A DNA stretch of 64,000 nucleotides from Linum tenue (taxonomy: Eukaryota > Streptophyta > Magnoliopsida > Malpighiales > Linaceae), in assembly GCA_946122785.1 (NCBI GenBank), contig CAMGYJ010000005.1:64492200-64556199 (forward strand). Reading direction: 5' to 3'. The position numbers and the translations under genes were made by a program. Numbering within the stretch: position 1 is the stretch's first letter; the number at the start of each line of letters is the position of its first letter. Shown piece by piece: positions 32,701 through 42,895 of this stretch. The notes under the pieces are model-generated. The model made no database searches. It was given only the letters and a program-made list of their open reading frames with translations, and had not been told where the DNA came from.

Positions 32701-34063
32701 TCAATGGCTGGGTTTCATCTCGGCAATGTTGTAGGGCTACTGCTAACTCCCATTATGTTGTCCACTGTTGGAATCTCTGGCCCTTTTGTTCTGTTCTCGT
32801 CTCTAGGGTTGGTTTGGGTAGCAACGTGGGCGGGTCGGGTAACCAATGACCCGAAAGATAGTCGTTTCATGAGTAGGACAGAGTTGAAGCTGATCCAAGC
32901 TGGTAAAACCAACTCATCAGCCGATAGTAGTAGTAGTAGCAGCAGCCAACGTCCATCACTGGGCCAGTTGCTGTCAAAGTTGCCCTCATGGGCAATCATC
33001 CTTGCCAATGTGACCAACAATTGGGTTAGTTTCGCGAATAAGATGATTAGTACGAATCTGTGTTCCAAATAGTTTGTTTAATTCGTAAGAGCTCTCTGCC
33101 TTTTGACATTGTCTTACATTATGTCACAGGGATACTTTGTTCTTCTCTCATGGATGCCTGTCTACTTCAAGACGGTTAGTACTTAGTCGTTCATTCTTCA
33201 TTCTACATTGGCGTCAATGGGTATGAGTGGAGGAACGTTGGACATTGTTTGAGTTGGGTTTTGGCATTTGCAGGTGTTCAACGTGAACCTACAACAAGCT
33301 GCTTGGTTCAGTGCTGTTCCATGGGGGACCATGGCATTTTCAGGCTACCTAGCAGGAGCAGCGTCAGATCGACTTATCAAAGTTGGGTATTCTGTAACTT
33401 TAGTTAGGAAAATCATGCAGGTGATTATCTCAACTCAACTAGAAAGAAGGTTTTGGAATGAAAGAGATCTAGAAGGAGAGCTTATTATATTAGATACTGA
33501 TTGATTATGTGATATGTTTGTTTATTTTTCACACAGTCAATTGGTTTCATTGGACCTGGCTTAGCACTTCTTTGCCTCAACTATGCCAATACACCAACCA
33601 CTGCATCTGTCTTCATCACAGCTGCCCTTAGCTTGAGCTCTTTCAGCCAAGCCGGTTTTCTACTCAACATCCAAGTAAGGTTTTCGTGATGGTTTCGATT
33701 AGACTTATTCACAGTTAAAATGGTATTTACGTTGGTGACAAACTTAAACTTCATTTGATCAGGACATAGCACCGGGATGTGCAGGGTTTCTTCATGGTGA
33801 GTTTCTATTCTTAACGAATGCCTGACTTTGTTTTAGAGAACTCTATTTATGGCTTATATTGAGGATTATGGCTCATTTAAGGAATTATTGCAGGAATGTG
33901 CAACTCAGCTGGAACATTGGCAGCAATAGTGAGCACCATTGGGACAGGGTATTTTGTGCAGTGGTTGGGATCTTTCCAGGCATTCCTCACGGTTACAGCA
34001 GGGTTATACTTTGTTACTGCTTTATTTTATAATTTATATGCTACAGGAGAACAAGTGTTCTAA
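29710..34063 (+). CDS. PHT4;5: PHT4;5-like plastid/Golgi-type anion (phosphate) transporter, 8 exons
   Basis: Major facilitator superfamily transporter of the plant PHT4 (anion transporter, SLC17-like) family. Exons: 29710-30147, 32348-32574, 32661-33024, 33130-33174, 33274-33420, 33537-33674, 33763-33796, 33894-34063; all introns are GT-AG and phases agree, giving 520 aa without stops. Residues 1 to about 85 are Ser/Arg-rich and look like a transit peptide. The core starts at ERYTVVALTALVMCLCNADR. The MFS loop motif GALVDKYGGKK is at about 161-171, followed by LAEGVALPSMTTLLSR, ISMAGFHLGNVVGLLLTP, NNWGYFVLLSWMPVYF, QDIAPGCAGFLHG and STIGTGYFVQWLGSFQAFL, which match Arabidopsis PHT4;5 most closely among the family as I recall it. 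A Ser run (AGT/AGC repeats, about 32927-32945) sits in the cytosolic loop. Members carry phosphate or other anions across plastid or Golgi membranes; the substrate here is inferred. The upstream in-frame extension to 29398 is not conserved and overlaps the MITE. Confidence 0.93.
30148..32347 (+). other. Intron 1 of the transporter gene (2.2 kb)
   Basis: AT-rich with GT...AG ends (GTAACACC...TCCACAG). It is by far the largest intron of the gene. It contains a GC-richer patch near 31230-31310 (GGCCCTGTGCCGAAAGG, GGGGCGGCTCTGG), transposon-like in composition, and the tRNA-like repeat at 31980-32255. Confidence 0.85.
31980..32255 (+). repeat. tRNA-like/SINE-like repeat in intron 1
   Basis: Two direct copies of AGAGAAT(G/A)CTATAAGATCC... 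ending ATTGGGACCAACTAG (about 31984-32035 and 32187-32250) flank a unit with a box-A-like TGGTATTAGAGTTTGG (32047-32062) and a box-B-like GTTCGAATC (32083-32091). This fits a pol III-type retroelement remnant. It is not a foldable tRNA. Confidence 0.55.
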
Positions 34064-34506
34064 TCACACCATTTGAAGACCCTAAAATGAGAATATTAAA
34101 AAAAAAAATTAGAGGAGGAAAAAAGAAAGAGAAGGTTATGGTTACATGTAAAATGTACAGAAATTAGCCAATTCTTTCATTATTATTCATAACAAATTGA
34201 AATTAAAATATCTATGAGACAACATTTTTATATTAACATCGGGTGGTGTTTGTATGATGTGTTGGGTATCTATATATGTGTTGGCTAATGAAAGAAAAAT
34301 GAAGAAATTATCATCTCATTAGATAGAGAAAACGTTAATTATCCTCATTGTAGTGATGATTTGGCGAGAAAGCTTGAAACCTAACTCGGTAGAAGGTTTG
34401 GGTTTGAGAGAAGGAAAAAGAAGATAAGCCGACACAACTAGAATTGTGAAAATTTCACAGTATGTCATTCCTCTTTGCTTTTTGTCACATATATATACAA
34501 TTAAAC
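34064..34506 (+). other. 3' untranslated and downstream region of the transporter gene
   Basis: AT-rich. Possible polyadenylation signals such as AATTAAAATA and AATGAAAGAAAAATGAAG occur between 34195 and 34310. No further gene. Confidence 0.5.
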
Positions 34507-35472
34507 TAGTGCTGTTAGTCGATCGGTTTCGGTTTAACCGAAAAACCAGAAAGTTAGATTTTGGTTAAACCGAGTGACCCCCTAGCATTATCAAACACCG
34601 ACCGGCACCGTCTAACCGACCGGTCGGTTATCGATTATAACTGTGGTTAGCCGAATTAAATACAAAAAAATTAAATAATAAATAAATAGAAAAAAGAAAC
34701 CACACCACACGTTTCCGTCTTTATCTTCTTCTTCTCTCCTCACCCAAAAAAAAGCGAACGTCTTTTCTTCTCCCCTCTCTCTGCCTTGCCTCTGCTACCC
34801 TCAAAGCCTCTTCTTCTCTCCTCTCTCTCCCAGCCAAAACCAATTTCTTTTTTCTCTTTTTCTCAGCCAAACTTAATTCCCCTCTCTCTCCGTTGTTCTT
34901 CTCTTAACTCACGGACAAAGACCATTTTTCTTCTCCTTCTCTCTTTCAGTCTTTTGCGGTAGCGGTTCATCTGCTCGGGGATGGCGACGACGGATGGACG
35001 GGGAAGAGAAAGGATGGAGGCGGTGGCGCAAGGCGACGCGATGAGGAAGGGATCTGGGCAGTGGCGAGGAAGGGATCTAGACGGGTGCGACGCGACGAGG
35101 AAGTATCTGCATGGCGACGAGAAATGAAGGAAGGCGCCGGTCGTGAGGCGACGAGGAAGGGAGAAGGGCGGCGGCCGTTAGGGTTAGGGTTAGGGTGAGG
35201 GTCTGAGGGGATTATAGGGTATCAGAGTGGGGTTAAGGGTTTTATCTGTCTTTTTTTTAGGGAGGGCAATATATGAGGGTTGGTCGATTTGGGTCAATTT
35301 TTTCGGATAACCGCGGTTAATAATTGTCGGTTACTCGGTTAACCGAAACTTCTTATTCTCCTCTGAGCACCGACCGAAGTATCTTGGCCTCGATTTTCTG
35401 TTAGCCGAAAACCGATTGGTTCGTTTGTAACCGACGGTTATCCGCTAACCAGAAATCAAACTGCCAGCCCTA
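34507..35472. mobile_element. hAT-type non-autonomous transposon with gene-like insert
   Basis: The left end TAGTGCTGTTAGTCGATCGG pairs with a right end whose complement is TAGGGCTGGCAGTTTGATTT. Flanks AATTAAAC (34499-34506) and AATAAAAC (35473-35480) form an 8-bp duplication with one mismatch, as expected for hAT. Subterminal regions are full of CGGTTAACCGA-type repeats. The centre (about 34700-35200) is unlike the ends: a CT-rich leader, then a GC-rich frame from ATG 34981 to TGA 35125-35127 (48 codons), then TTAGGG-like triplet repeats. Confidence 0.88.
35175..35203 (+). repeat. Short TTAGGG-like run inside the hAT element
   Basis: GTTAGGGTTAGGGTTAGGGT, about three units of the 6-bp TTAGGG type rather than the 7-bp plant telomere type. 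Probably incidental low-complexity sequence. Confidence 0.7.
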
Positions 35473-35639
35473 AATAAAACTGTAAATTGGTTTACACAAT
35501 GGTAGCCAAATTATAATATTAAACTAACCAATTGTTAGATGCCAAGTGACAATGAGACTAGTTAGTTACAAATAAGTATCACTAATCTAGTACGGTTTCG
35601 TTCTTCCTTGCGGTTACTAATACCACTTAAACCAAACAC

Positions 35640-36180
35640 GAAGCGGTTCGATGCATCTCTGTCATACTAGTTCGGAGTGAAAGGAAGCTCTATCAAGTTC
35701 TTCTCGGTTCTTCATATGCTCTTCAACTAATTAACAAATTTTGACTTGATGGAGAATTAACCGTCTTGATTTCATTCTCTCACGAATCACATGACAATCC
35801 ACATTAATATGCTTTGTGCGTTTGTGAAAGATTGGAATCTCATCACTGACTTTAACAATTGTATTTCATAGGATATTTGTGCAACTTCCTTATATTATCC
35901 TTCTGAAGAAGAGTGGGTCACTATTATTTGCTTCTTACTCTTCCATGTAATCAAAGAACTACTTAGGAAAATATAATATATTGTCACTCAACTTCCTCGT
36001 ATCAGGACAGGTAGCCAATATGAGTCATTGCAACCTCTCAAAGTGAGTGTGGATTTGGAAGAGAACCAAAAGCCTTGATTTAGACTCCTCTTTAGGTATC
36101 TCAAAATACTATGCAATCCCCTTTCGATGAGTAGTAGTAGGGTTATCCTAGAGCTGATATAACTATTGCACATTAAATGT
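35640..36180 (-). pseudogene. Ty1/copia RNase H fragment
   Basis: On the minus strand, LHSILRYLKRSLNQGFWFSS followed by GCNDSYW corresponds to the copia RILRYLKGTxxxGLxF and GYxDSDWAG block. Further along, ITWKSKKQ and FHKRTKHINVDCHVIRERM match the copia KKQxxVSxSSxEAEY and HxRTKHIDVxxHxxR motifs. In-frame stops are present. LTRs were not identified. Confidence 0.82.
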
Positions 36181-36385
36181 TATATCAGATTTGGCAGAGT
36201 CGGATATTGTAGTTGGTGATAATGTGATCCATCCACAATTGAAATTCCATTTATTGAGGAAATTACCTATGTTGCAATAATCGGACCATAGTATTCTACC
36301 CAAAAAAAATCGGACCATAGTATGAACATGTATAGTAAAAGTAATTTTTATCTTTTAACTCCTAAAATAATTCATAACTAATTAA
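36181..36385. other. Short AT-rich spacer
   Basis: No gene or repeat boundary recognised between the copia and LINE fragments; ATCGGACCATAGTAT is repeated at about 36279 and 36309. Confidence 0.5.
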
Positions 36386-37028
36386 TTGGTCAAAGTAATT
36401 TTTCTTGGTGAGAGATGGTATATGAAAATCGAATATTTCTTTTTTGTTGTTTGGAAAATTTTGAAATCAAAAGTAGCGTTGATCAGTATATTGATCCACT
36501 GGTTGGAGGTCCGTATTTATTTATTTTTTGTCAGTTTTATGAATGGGTCGAATGATGATAGTAGCAGAAGTGCTATGTTTGATGCGATTCGGTCACATTA
36601 CTCAGATTCCTTGGCTCATCTCAAGGGACTTTAATGTGATTGCAGATCCCAAAGAAGCTTCAAACTGTCATGAGTTTACTGTTAGTATGCTAGATTTTAA
36701 ACAATGGTTGGTTGATTTGGAATTGAAAGAGCATGTTGCAAAGGGCCATGATTCACGTGGATTAATAAGCAGGCTATAAACCCTATAGTTAGAGGCTATA
36801 CAGGGCATTTATAAACTTTTGTTGGCTAGATAAAAGGCCTAAAAATGAAGTAACATTGTTTGAGCCTCTTATTTCTAATAATTGCTCTATCTTGGTGACT
36901 ACAGATACTGATATGAAGTATCACCATTAAGGCCTTAACCATTTAAATTCTTTCGATTTTGGGCACATCATCCACAATTTATGAGCTTGGTTAAAGAGGC
37001 ATGGAAGAGGGGGAAAAAAAAGGTCCCT
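36386..37028 (+). pseudogene. LINE endonuclease fragment, part 1
   Basis: Plus-strand pieces in two frames, SNDDSSRSAMFDAIRSH and then PWLISRDFNVIADPKEASN with LDFKQWLVDLEL, are the YG(S/A)N and GDFN(V/A)I regions of plant L1 endonuclease, with R in place of the usual G before DFN. The reading then decays (HDSRGLISRL) and is cut by a MITE at 37037. Confidence 0.82.
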
Positions 37029-37036
37029 TTTGGTTA

Positions 37037-37674
37037 GAGAGTTACTAATTAACGCCCTAAAATTCAAAAACCATCGCCCTAAATTAAATTGCAATTACAC
37101 GTTTGCCCCTAATCAAAATTGCCATCGCCCTACATCGGTCGTGACTCTTGCTCTGCTCCGCCCGCCGGTACTCTGCTGCTGCAGCCGATGAAGAAGAAAA
37201 GAAAGCATGCCCCGTCGGAGATGGCAAGGCTTCCTTTCTCTTTAATCATTTTTTGAGTTTCTGTCATCAATTATCATTATCCCCTCAACTTCCTAAAAGC
37301 GACAATTGGGGGAGGGGATTTTGTTTTGCTCTCTCATATTTAGATGTTGGCGAGGGTAATGGAGACCGACGCCGGAGCAGCGGTGGTTCTGTACTAGTGA
37401 TTGAGTCGAAGGTTGGCAGCCAATGGCATCGGGGTTAATGGGGTGGACAGCGAAGGGGCTCCTCACTTCTATCTCGGGAATTTTCCGAAATCAAGATGCG
37501 GCGTCGGTAATGATTTCTCGGCGGCCGGCCCAAGCAGAGCAAAATTAGGGCGATGAGGGCGACCGTTTTGTTGATTGGTGGCGACGGTTTTTAAGAGATT
37601 GAGGGTATAACCGTCTGTTTAGGTAAGTTTAGGGCGTAAATTTTAAAAAATTAGGGCGTTAAATAGAAATCCAG
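37037..37674. mobile_element. MITE splitting the LINE fragment, TSD TTTGGTTA
   Basis: The 638-bp insertion has inverted ends that share AACGCCCTAA (left GAGTTACTAATTAACGCCC, right complement GGATTTCTATTTAACGCCC). It is flanked by TTTGGTTA at 37029-37036 and 37675-37682 (9-bp version TTTTGGTTA/GTTTGGTTA with one mismatch), fitting Mutator-like or hAT-like mobility. The interior is gene-like in composition (CTGCTGCTGCAGCC, GC-rich blocks) but has no supported ORF. LINE sequence resumes exactly after it. Confidence 0.85.
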
Positions 37675-37682
37675 TTTGGTTA

Positions 37683-38125
37683 TGGTATGCAAGAAATTTA
37701 GGCTCTTAAAGGGTAATCTTCAAAAGTTAAATAGGGAAGCGTATTTGGATATACAAGTGCAAGTTAAACTGAAGGAGCAAGAGGTTATAAGAGCTCAACA
37801 AAATGCTCTTACTCACCCATCTAGGATTATCTTTGAAGAGGACAGAGTAAAATAGTAAACGAGTTTCAGCAACAGAAACGTGTTGAGAAATCATTCCTTA
37901 GACATAAATCATGCGAGCTCTGGCTGAAAAGTAGGAATTTGAATTCATCGTACTTCCGTAGATCTATGAAAACTAGGTTGAAGCTGAACATAGTGAGATC
38001 ACTCCTAGACGAGGAAGGGATAATAGTGACAAATGTTGAGGAGATGAGGTAAATCACACTGACATTTTATGAGAGACTGTTAGATCAGTCTGATTCACAA
38101 GTGCAATTAGAGAGTGTAAGGAGCT
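37683..38125 (+). pseudogene. LINE fragment, part 2 (linker before RT)
   Basis: Continues part 1 after the MITE: frames reading KGNLQKLNREAY, QVQVKLKEQEVIRAQQNAL and a VTNVEEM-like stretch match the region between endonuclease and reverse transcriptase in plant L1 elements. It stops abruptly at about 38125 where minus-strand gypsy sequence begins. Confidence 0.75.
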
Positions 38126-38534
38126 ATGAGAGGCTTTTAAAGAACAATTCAAGCTCCAATAATGCCAAACTCTTAGCCAAATAAGCTGGCAGTTGTGCTT
38201 TAAATGCTTTGGTTTGACTTCGAGTGATTGGATCTTCACTTTGGGCAGCCTCCTCTCGCACCAGTATTGGGGTTGTAAATTTTTTGGTGTTGATGGCCTC
38301 ATCATTCCTCTCTACTTGATAAGGATTTGCCCTCAAATCTGAATTGTCTTCAAGGAAAGGAGCCAAATCACAAACGTTGAAAGTAGCTCTAACACTATAC
38401 TCCCCTGGTATATCGAGCTTGTAAGCATTGTCGTTGATGCGTGCGACGAATTGAAATGAACCATCTCCACGAGGCACCAATCTAGAACCTCTTTGCAGGG
38501 AATATGTTCCTTCCTCATGTGCACCCAGACTCAA
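38124..38534 (-). pseudogene. Ty3/gypsy pol C-terminal domain
   Basis: LVPRGDGSFQFVARINDNAY with YSVRATFNVCDLAPF matches the tail after integrase in plant gypsy elements (R-G-D-G-P-F-x-V-L... ATFNVADLSPF). The following hydrophilic tail (TRSQTKAFKAQL) is repeated at 42755-42895. No chromodomain is seen. Confidence 0.8.
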
Positions 38535-38789
38535 TCTCCTGGATCGAACCTTTGAGGTCGTCGATGCTTGTTCCCATTCCTCAAAATCTACTCAATTCAC
38601 CTTTCGATGTTCATTTGTGCCTTCTCATGCAAGTTTCGAACAAACTCTTCCTTCTTTGCACCATCTAAGTTAACATGCTCATAGAAAGGTAGGGAGACAA
38701 ATCCAATGGGGTTAAAGGATTAAATTCATACACAATCTCAAATGGTGAATACTTAGTAGTAGAATGAACACCCCTATTATATGCAAACT

Positions 38790-39310
38790 CTACATGAGGC
38801 AAGCCTTATTCCATATTTTGATATTACTTTGAATTACACCTCTAAACATTTGAGACAAAGTCCTATTGACCACTTCAGTTTGCCCATCCGTTTGAGGATG
38901 GCATGTAGTAGAAAATAAAAACTTTGTTCCTAGCCTACTCCACAAAGTTCTCCAGAAGTTAATAAAAAACTTGGCATCACAATCACAAACAATGATATGA
39001 GGCATTCCATACAACCTAACGACTTTTCTAATGAATAGCTCGGGTACATTAGATGCATCGTCATTTTTATGACTTGGTACAAAATGTGCCATCTTCGAAA
39101 AATGATCAACCACAACAAACATAGAATCCCTACCACGTTTGCTCCTAGTCAATCCAAGAACAAAAATCCATAGAGTTATCAATCCAAGGAGTAGTAGGAA
39201 TATATAACCCAGTTGGTTGCACTTTCAATTTGGTTTGGCGTCACTTAAGACACCTTGCACACACCTTCTCTACATCACTTCTCATGTGTGGCCAATGAAA
39301 GTGTTCTTGT
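38790..39310 (-). pseudogene. Ty3/gypsy integrase, broken
   Basis: The zinc-binding HHCC region is visible at about 39240-39301 (HFHWPHM...VCARCLK). 38790-39182 has the catalytic core: [34 protein letters not shown] (the second D, usually SDRD) and [15 protein letters not shown] (E as third acid). A frame change and short gap precede the core. Confidence 0.87.
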
Positions 39311-39514
39311 ATGCAATCCAAAGTCTTAGACACCCCAAAATGAGCCATAAGACTGCCACCTGAGCTTCTCTAACCAATAACTCGAATTGAAGCATGCAAC
39401 ACACAAAATTGGTTAGCACGAAACAAGTATCCATCATCTCGATAATAGTTCCCTTCTCCATGTTTCTCACATGCCTTAAAAAATCTTACCAAAATCAAGA
39501 TCAATGACATATAA

Positions 39515-40817
39515 CTATTTAATGTGCTCGAATACAATAAATCTAGCATCAAGAGATGAGATTAAAGCATACCTTCGAGAAAGGGCATAAGCAACTACAT
39601 TCTCCTTACATTGCTTGTACCAGATCACACAGGGAAAGGACTCAATGAAATTCACCCTTCGAGCATGCCTTTTGGTCAGTTTATGTTGGGCCTTCAAGTA
39701 CTTCAACTATTCATGATAAGTTTGGATCACGAATTCCTTGGGCCAAAGGTAGTGCTACAACTTCTTCATACCTCAAACCAAAACACATAGCTTTTTTTCA
39801 TACGTGGGATAGTTCAAGGCAGAACACTCAATGTCTCGCTAAACTAAGCGATTAGCCTCTTCTCCTACCTCAAAACACACCAATTCCTACACTAATAACA
39901 TCACACTCTATTTCAAAGGTTTTTGAGAAGTCAGGCAACATCAAAACAAGAGTATGAGTTAGTTCATGCTTAAGAAGCTTGAAGTCTTCCTTTTGAGATT
40001 TTCACAAAAGAATAACATATTCTTCTTGATGGTTGTCGTTAAAGGAGCATCAATGGTGCTGAAATCCTCCACAGACCTCCTATAGAACCGAACAAGACCA
40101 TGAAAACTTCTGACTTCGTTTACATTGGTGGGTGTAGGCCAAGCCTTTATGGCCTCAATCTTCTCTTTGTCGACCTTGATTCTCTCATAACTTACCACAA
40201 AACCCAAAAACACCAAATTCAAAGTTCAAAAGAACACTTCTTAAGATTAGCGAATAATTTTTCCTTTCTAAGGGTAGTCAAAAACAAATTAATATGATCA
40301 ACATGATCATTCACGGATTTAGAATAGATCAATATATCATCGAAGTACACTACCACGAATTTTCCAATGAATGTCCTCAAACATGGTTCATTAATCGCAT
40401 GAAAGTACTAGGTGCATTACTTAATCCAAAAGGCATAACTAACTATGCATATAAACCATGTTTCATTTTGAAAGCAGTCTTCCAGTCATCACCCTCCTTC
40501 ATTAGAATTTGATGGTAGCCAGATTTCAAATCTATATTAGAAAACACACTAGCACCATGTAATTCATCAAGCATATCATCCAGTCTAGGTATAGGAAGGT
40601 AATACTTTACTGTTATGTTGTTGATGGCTCGACAATCAACACATATTTGCCAAGTTCCATCCTTTTTGGGGACAAGGATGACTGGTACAATACATGGGCT
40701 CATGCTCTCCCTCACATGACCCTTTTCCATCAACTCGTATACTTGCTTTTGGAGTACCTTTGTTTCCTCCGCATTTGTATGATAGGATGGTTTGTTAGGA
40801 ATGGATGCTCCAGACAC
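39515..40817 (-). pseudogene. Ty3/gypsy reverse transcriptase and RNase H, broken
   Basis: 40443-40817 contains VQELMEKGHVRES-like finger sequence, VILVPKKDGTWQICVDCRAI and SNIDLKSGYHQI (motifs 1-3). The reverse strand at about 40318-40350 gives VYFDDILIYS (catalytic motif). 39959-40222 has FLGFVVSYERIKVDKEKIEA and VRSFHGLVRFYRR, the RT-RNase H connection. 39515-39706 has an RNase H segment ending in [10 protein letters not shown] (usually NxVADALSR). Frame changes separate them. Confidence 0.85.
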
Positions 40818-40933
40818 GAAATCAATTTGAAGTTAGATGCCTCTAAGAGGTGGCAAACCTTGTGGTTCCTCTTCAAGAAACACATCCTCGAATTCCTACA
40901 AAAGAGAACGAATTTCATTAGGCAAGCTAGTGG

Positions 40934-41626
40934 CTAGTCAACATTTAAGAGTTTCTCTTTGTATAAGATCAGTATCATGTCATCTTTGTGGTTCAAGGCC
41001 TGCTTCACCTCACTAGCTCTCACAAGAAAAGTCCCAGCCTTACATGGAACTTTTGTCGTTGTTCTCTTCTTTTCGACGTTTAAACTTTTACTCTTCTCTC
41101 GTGGTTGACTCACATGGGTAGGGGTACTCTGATTTTCACTCATTTCTGGATCACTCTTCCCTTGAAACGAAGGAACTTTCACCTTCAATCCCCTCATATC
41201 ATCGTCTCTATGATGGGGAAGTTCTTCCTCTTTGTAGTACTCCTCAAAGTCTTGAGGTTCTGGAGGTCTTTGAGAACGGGCTCCACAGCCTCGACCTATT
41301 CCTCCTATTCCTTGCAAAGCTCCAGCTTGAGGATTCCTTAAGGATCTATATGACCATCATCACCAATGACCCAATCTTGCTTCCCTCGTGGTGGAGGCGC
41401 TTCCTCCTCGTCATTGTTGTGGAGGTTGATAGCTCTCATCGATGCAATTGTACAGCTGGTCATGCTGAGTCGACATCATTCGTGTGAGATGACCAACTAG
41501 GAATTCCATTGTAGCTTGAGGAATGCCTTCCACGTTTTGGATCTCCATGGCTTCCTCTTGGATATCACTCGTGTCAGCTTCATTTCCTGACATGATGTCA
41601 AACTCAAAACAGGTAATATCTGTCAA
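40934..41626 (-). pseudogene. gag fragments with internal gag/protease deletion
   Basis: 41411-41626 encodes an acidic gag N-terminus. 40934-41317 reads LKVKVPSFQGKSDPE, the usual gag domain entry, then switches at once to a lysine-rich linker and KAGTFLVRASEVKQALNHKDDMILILYKEKLLN, which normally lies just before reverse transcriptase. The gag core, zinc knuckle and protease are therefore missing while the frame remains open across the junction. Confidence 0.75.
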
Positions 41627-41639
41627 TGCTTAAGTTTCA

Positions 41640-42584
41640 GATGAATGGTACGAACCAAAGACCTCACCAAATCAATCCCTCATGTGTTTCACTCATTTGA
41701 AGGTCACTCTTTTTATTATCACTCGTGTTTCACAAAGCCTCTTTCCACTCTTGCACTCGAAACCCTAGCAAGATTTCAAGCTAGAACCCACAAGACTTGA
41801 CGAAGAACTTACAAGAATCAATTAAGAACTTCAAGACTCGACCAAACCCTAGCAAGATTTTGAACAAGAACTATCAAGACTTGACCAAGAATTAACAAGA
41901 CTCAGTCAATAACTAACTTGCGTGATATGGCCTTTGTTTTTGTCTTTAGTGAGCTACTCTTTTGATTTTTCATGCTCGTTTTTGTTCTCTCTTTTTTTTT
42001 TTGTATTTTCTAGAAAGAATTTTTCCAACAGATGCACGTTACAATCAATCAAGAACAAAATTAAACAACTCAAGAAATGAAAAAGAAAACCCTCAAAGCA
42101 ACGTTTAAGAACATTAAACATGTTTGGTTGATTTTCGCACAAGATAGGTTGATACGTATGCCACTATGTTTGAACTAGAGTATGATACCTACTCCTGGAC
42201 TTAAGCAATCAGAATATGCAGCAACACACACTTAGAAACACAACAAATACAAAAAGGGATGTAAAACAAATCAAACCTAAACCACAATTGGGTAGAGGCC
42301 AAGTATACGAAGGGATGCCACAACTAGGATGATTTGCTAGTTGATAAGTCGAGGTCTTCTTGCTAGTTCGATTCCACAAAAAAAGTAAGAAGGAATTGAA
42401 GCGTTCCAATATGAACACTCAAAAACTAGGGTTTCGATTGATACAAGTCTTACCAAACCGTAGGCAAATCCTCCTCTATTGGTAGATGTTACAAAACAAT
42501 GAGTCTGACCACAAATTAAGTAAAAATCCGACTCCTGTTGTTTGTAGAATCCAAATGCCAAAAGAAAAACGAAAAAAAGCAACA
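41640..42584 (-). repeat. Probable LTR of the gypsy remnants
   Basis: The right edge is supported by a minus-strand purine tract CTTGTGGGGCGGAG followed by TGTTGC at 42584. The left edge near 41640-41700 is not resolved and no primer site was recognised with confidence. The block itself is non-coding. Confidence 0.5.
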
Positions 42585-42599
42585 CTCCGCCCCACAAGG

Positions 42600-42895
42600 T
42601 TCCTTTCACACCCTGTGTTCATACCAAGGATGACTTAACCACCAAGTAAGCTCATTCCTTCCTTCTGCCGAGTTGAGCTCTTCTTTTTGGACGGATGATG
42701 GTGATCTCTTGGCCCACGAATAATTCAGGCTCTAATGATGTGAAACTCTTATTCTAATAAGCATGCAGTTGTGCTTTGAATGCTTTGGTTTGACTTCGAA
42801 TGATTAGACCTTCACTTTGGGCAGCATCCTCTGCACCAATGTTGGGGTTGTAAAAGCTTTGGTGTTGATGCCCTCATCAATCTTAGTTACTAAAT
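42600..42895 (-). pseudogene. Second copy of a gypsy pol C-terminus
   Basis: Closely similar to 38154-38310 (TTGTGCTTTGAATGCTTTGG, CTTCACTTTGGGCAGC, TTTGGTGTTGATG) in the same orientation. It then continues through tail-like coding (AEGRNELTWWLSHPW on the minus strand) to the purine tract. Truncated on the right at 42895. Confidence 0.75.

Larger units (their letters stand above)
38124..42895 (-). mobile_element. Ty3/gypsy remnants: partial element plus neighbour sharing one LTR
   Basis: Reading right to left: the pol C-terminus of one copy (42895-42740), a purine tract (42585-42598), an LTR-like block (42584 to about 41640), then a second copy with gag N-terminus, RT, RNase H, integrase and pol C-terminus (41626-38124). 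The second copy is cut at 38124 without its own 3' LTR. The pol C-terminal segment is thus present twice (38154-38310 and 42755-42895). Frameshifts and stops are frequent. Confidence 0.7.

Noticed and set aside
35175..35203. Interstitial telomere
   Set aside because: Only about three TTAGGG-type units, not the plant TTTAGGG repeat, and inside a hAT element.
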